From positions 124,001 to 188,000 of the forward strand of contig JADHYV010000013.1 of NCBI GenBank assembly GCA_027604705.1: a stretch of 64,000 nt of DNA, written 5' to 3'. Positions 62,350-64,000 of this stretch are shown here, piece by piece. The DNA comes from Allomyces arbusculus (lineage: Eukaryota > Blastocladiomycota > Blastocladiomycetes > Blastocladiales > Blastocladiaceae). Within the stretch, counting starts at the first letter, position 1. Each line of letters opens with the position of its first letter. Both the position numbers and the translations under genes were made by a program. A model generated the notes under the pieces. The model made no database searches. It saw nothing but the letters and a program-made list of their open reading frames with translations, and had not been told where the DNA came from.

Positions 62350-63690
62350 TTATCTCCACCTTCTCCACCTAATCTCTCCCCTCTCACGTACCGGCCTCAC
62401 TGTCTTGCCTGCACCGCCTCGTACGCTCATCCCAGATGTGGCGACTGGATGCCGCGCGGCGCGCTGCGCCATCAAAATTCGCTTGAGACCCGTCATGGCG
62501 AGCATATCTCCGACAGCGAATAGTTTCAGACACGCGGTCGTGACCGTATTGAGCAAGACGGCCGGAATCGCGTCGGCCAGCGCTGACGAGGCAATGAAGA
62601 CGAGCAGCATTCCGACACATAGCGCGAGCCGTAGCTGCAGTTGTCGCACGAGTTGCGCGAGTCGCACGCGTGTCGCGGATGCAGTCGCCGAAGGGTCAGC
62701 ATACGGCGTCGCACGCCGCGAGGATGCAGGGGATGAGCCGGATGGAGCAGCGGGTGCCGTGGTCTGGATCTCGGCCGGCAGGTCTCCAGTTGTTGGTGCG
62801 CGTCGCGTACGTGCGGACAACAGCAGCGGCGCGGCGGGTTTTTCGACGGTCACGGACGCGCCCGAGGTCGAGCCGGGTGTCGATCCTCTTGTACTGCTGC
62901 TAATGCGACGTAACCGCTTCGTCGTCGCCTTGAGCGACGCGAGCCGCGGGACGGGGATCCATAGTCCTTTCTGCCTGTTTGGCGGCGCGGCAATGTCGGC
63001 CTGGATCTCAGCTCTGAGCCGAAAAATGTACCGCGCGCCCATGCCGAGGCAAATGAGGTCGAGCATGCCGTAGACCAAGTAGGCCGCGTTCATCGACGCG
63101 ACGTCCACGTCGAGGACCGTCTGCACGGTCGCCGGGTCGACACTGTGGTCCTCGACGTCGACGACGTATTGCTTCGCGGCAATGATGACGGCGCGAATTG
63201 CACACACGGTCGTGGCCGTCGCGACAAGCACACGCGCGAGCCGCGCCCTTCGTCGTGCGCTCGTCGCGGCAAACACGTGCGCGAACCGCAGCGTCGTGGC
63301 CACGACTATCAGACACGCGCCGAGATTCTGCAGCTGGTCGGTCGCCTGGAAGTAGTACGCGGCACGGCACGCACCGAGTGCCGGACTGAGAGGTGGGGTC
63401 GCGTTGTAGTACGGGACCGTGCACGCATCGAACGAGGCTGCGTAAGCGATAATAAACCCTTCATCGACGGTCATGACGGTCCACATGGCCAGTGCGACGA
63501 GTGCGAGTGAGGACCGCGGGTGCGACGTGCGCCACCACGTCCAGGTGAAGCGCAACCAGTAGAAACAAACGGGCAGAAGTACCGCGCCGAGAATCGTGGC
63601 GAGGATGGGTTCGATTTGGCCCCGTGGCAGGAGCCGTGGAGTCGTGGCATCCGCGGCGGGGTCGCGGGCAGCGACATGCGGGGACATCAT
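62350..63690 (-). CDS. Multi-pass membrane protein of unknown family (446 aa)
   Basis: A single frame from a double ATG (63690, 63687). Hydrophobic helices are seen at about residues 27-48 (ILATILGAVLLPVCFYWLRF), 62-85 (ALVALAMWTVMTVDEGFIIA), 118-140 (LQNLGACLIVVATTLRFAHV), 152-172 (RVLVATATTVCAIRAVIIAA) and 200-222 (AAYLVYGMLDLICLGMGARY). A basic Ser/Thr/Pro-rich cytosolic loop follows at about 235-345, then two more helices (LALCVGMLLVFIASSALADA, VTTACLKLFAVGDMLAMTGL). Seven helices with an extracellular-looking first part containing NATPPLSP and Cys pairs, and a long loop before the last two helices, recall seven-helix receptors, but I see no diagnostic motif. The Arg-rich C-terminus suggests a cytosolic tail. 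Confidence 0.65.
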   Translation of the reverse strand: MMSPHVAARDPAADATTPRLLPRGQIEPILATILGAVLLPVCFYWLRFTWTWWRTSHPRSSLALVALAMWTVMTVDEGFIIAYAASFDACTVPYYNATPPLSPALGACRAAYYFQATDQLQNLGACLIVVATTLRFAHVFAATSARRRARLARVLVATATTVCAIRAVIIAAKQYVVDVEDHSVDPATVQTVLDVDVASMNAAYLVYGMLDLICLGMGARYIFRLRAEIQADIAAPPNRQKGLWIPVPRLASLKATTKRLRRISSSTRGSTPGSTSGASVTVEKPAAPLLLSARTRRAPTTGDLPAEIQTTAPAAPSGSSPASSRRATPYADPSATASATRVRLAQLVRQLQLRLALCVGMLLVFIASSALADAIPAVLLNTVTTACLKLFAVGDMLAMTGLKRILMAQRAARHPVATSGMSVRGGAGKTVRPVRERGEIRWRRWR

Positions 63691-64000
63691 GATCGGATCG
63701 GTCGTATCCTGGCCGCGGTTGCCATTGGCCGCTGTGGTGCGGTCCAGGTCGCGGCTGGCGGATCGTGTGTTGGCACACTCTCGGCGCAGGTTGCAGTGAC
63801 TGCGGGTACTTGAAAACGATGCTGCGTCTCTTTTTCGTGTAGACGGACTGGGGCCGGCGGTTGTGACAGCGTCGAATGCCGCATTGTGTCGACGACAGGA
63901 ACGCCGATCGGACGATGTATTGGCGATTCAAAGCCCGCATCGTATCACCCATGTCTGCGACCACAAAACACAAGCAAGCCAGTGAACCTGCACCGACACC
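63691..64000 (-). promoter_or_regulatory. Upstream region of the membrane protein gene
   Basis: 310 bases to the window edge, upstream of the minus-strand gene starting at 63690. It has no supported gene and ends in sequence of unknown content. Confidence 0.35.

Overview
The window is nuclear DNA of a GC-rich, intron-bearing fungus. Nearly every recognisable gene is the ortholog of a yeast or animal housekeeping gene. Introns are short (mostly 56-98 nt) with GTRNGY donors (GTGCGT, GTACGT, GTATGC), YTRAC-like branch points (often CTGAC) and YAG acceptors. Codon use is strongly G/C at the third position. Single-polypeptide fungal HIS1 and ARG4, together with the intron style and GC content, suggest an early-diverging fungus; a blastocladiomycete or chytrid-like lineage is my guess and the window alone cannot prove it. 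I saw no rRNA, tRNA, transposon, virus-derived element or CRISPR array.

Layout. (1) 1-9.7 kb is a decayed tandem array: an MFS transporter gene followed by a V-ATPase assembly factor gene (VMA12/TMEM199 type), present three times. The middle unit is intact. The first unit has a good transporter end but a ruined VMA12. The third unit is ruined in both genes. A reversed fossil of the 3' end of the neighbouring ADA3 gene lies between units 2 and 3 and shows that the duplication unit reached into ADA3. (2) 9.9-25 kb: ADA3 (SAGA, minus), an orphan low-complexity protein, MCY1-type cysteine synthase, an Mpv17/SYM1 family protein (minus), an orphan 636-aa protein, COQ3 (minus) and a large DEDDy 3'-5' exonuclease. 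(3) 25.7-37.6 kb: DED1 (minus), an RNF216-like RBR ubiquitin ligase (minus), HIS1 and a 1322-aa SR-rich protein. (4) 37.9-48.5 kb: POP2/CAF1, PP1 catalytic subunit, DBP8, a CCC1/VIT transporter and ARG4 (all minus), then a small orphan (plus). (5) 48.5-64 kb: IBA57 (minus), an F-box/LRR protein with a prion-like tail, an orphan (minus), UBI3 (minus), ALG12, VPS51 and a multi-pass membrane protein (minus).

The genes do not form one pathway. They cover mRNA and ribosome work (DED1, DBP8, POP2, UBI3, ADA3), mitochondrial metabolism (COQ3, IBA57, MCY1), amino acid synthesis (HIS1, ARG4), and secretory or vacuolar functions (VMA12, ALG12, VPS51, CCC1). Exon structures were built by hand: phase must be kept at each junction and the joined residues must match family motifs. 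Several introns (in DBP8, COQ3 and MFS copy A) have a length divisible by three and no stop, so naive reading frames run straight through them.
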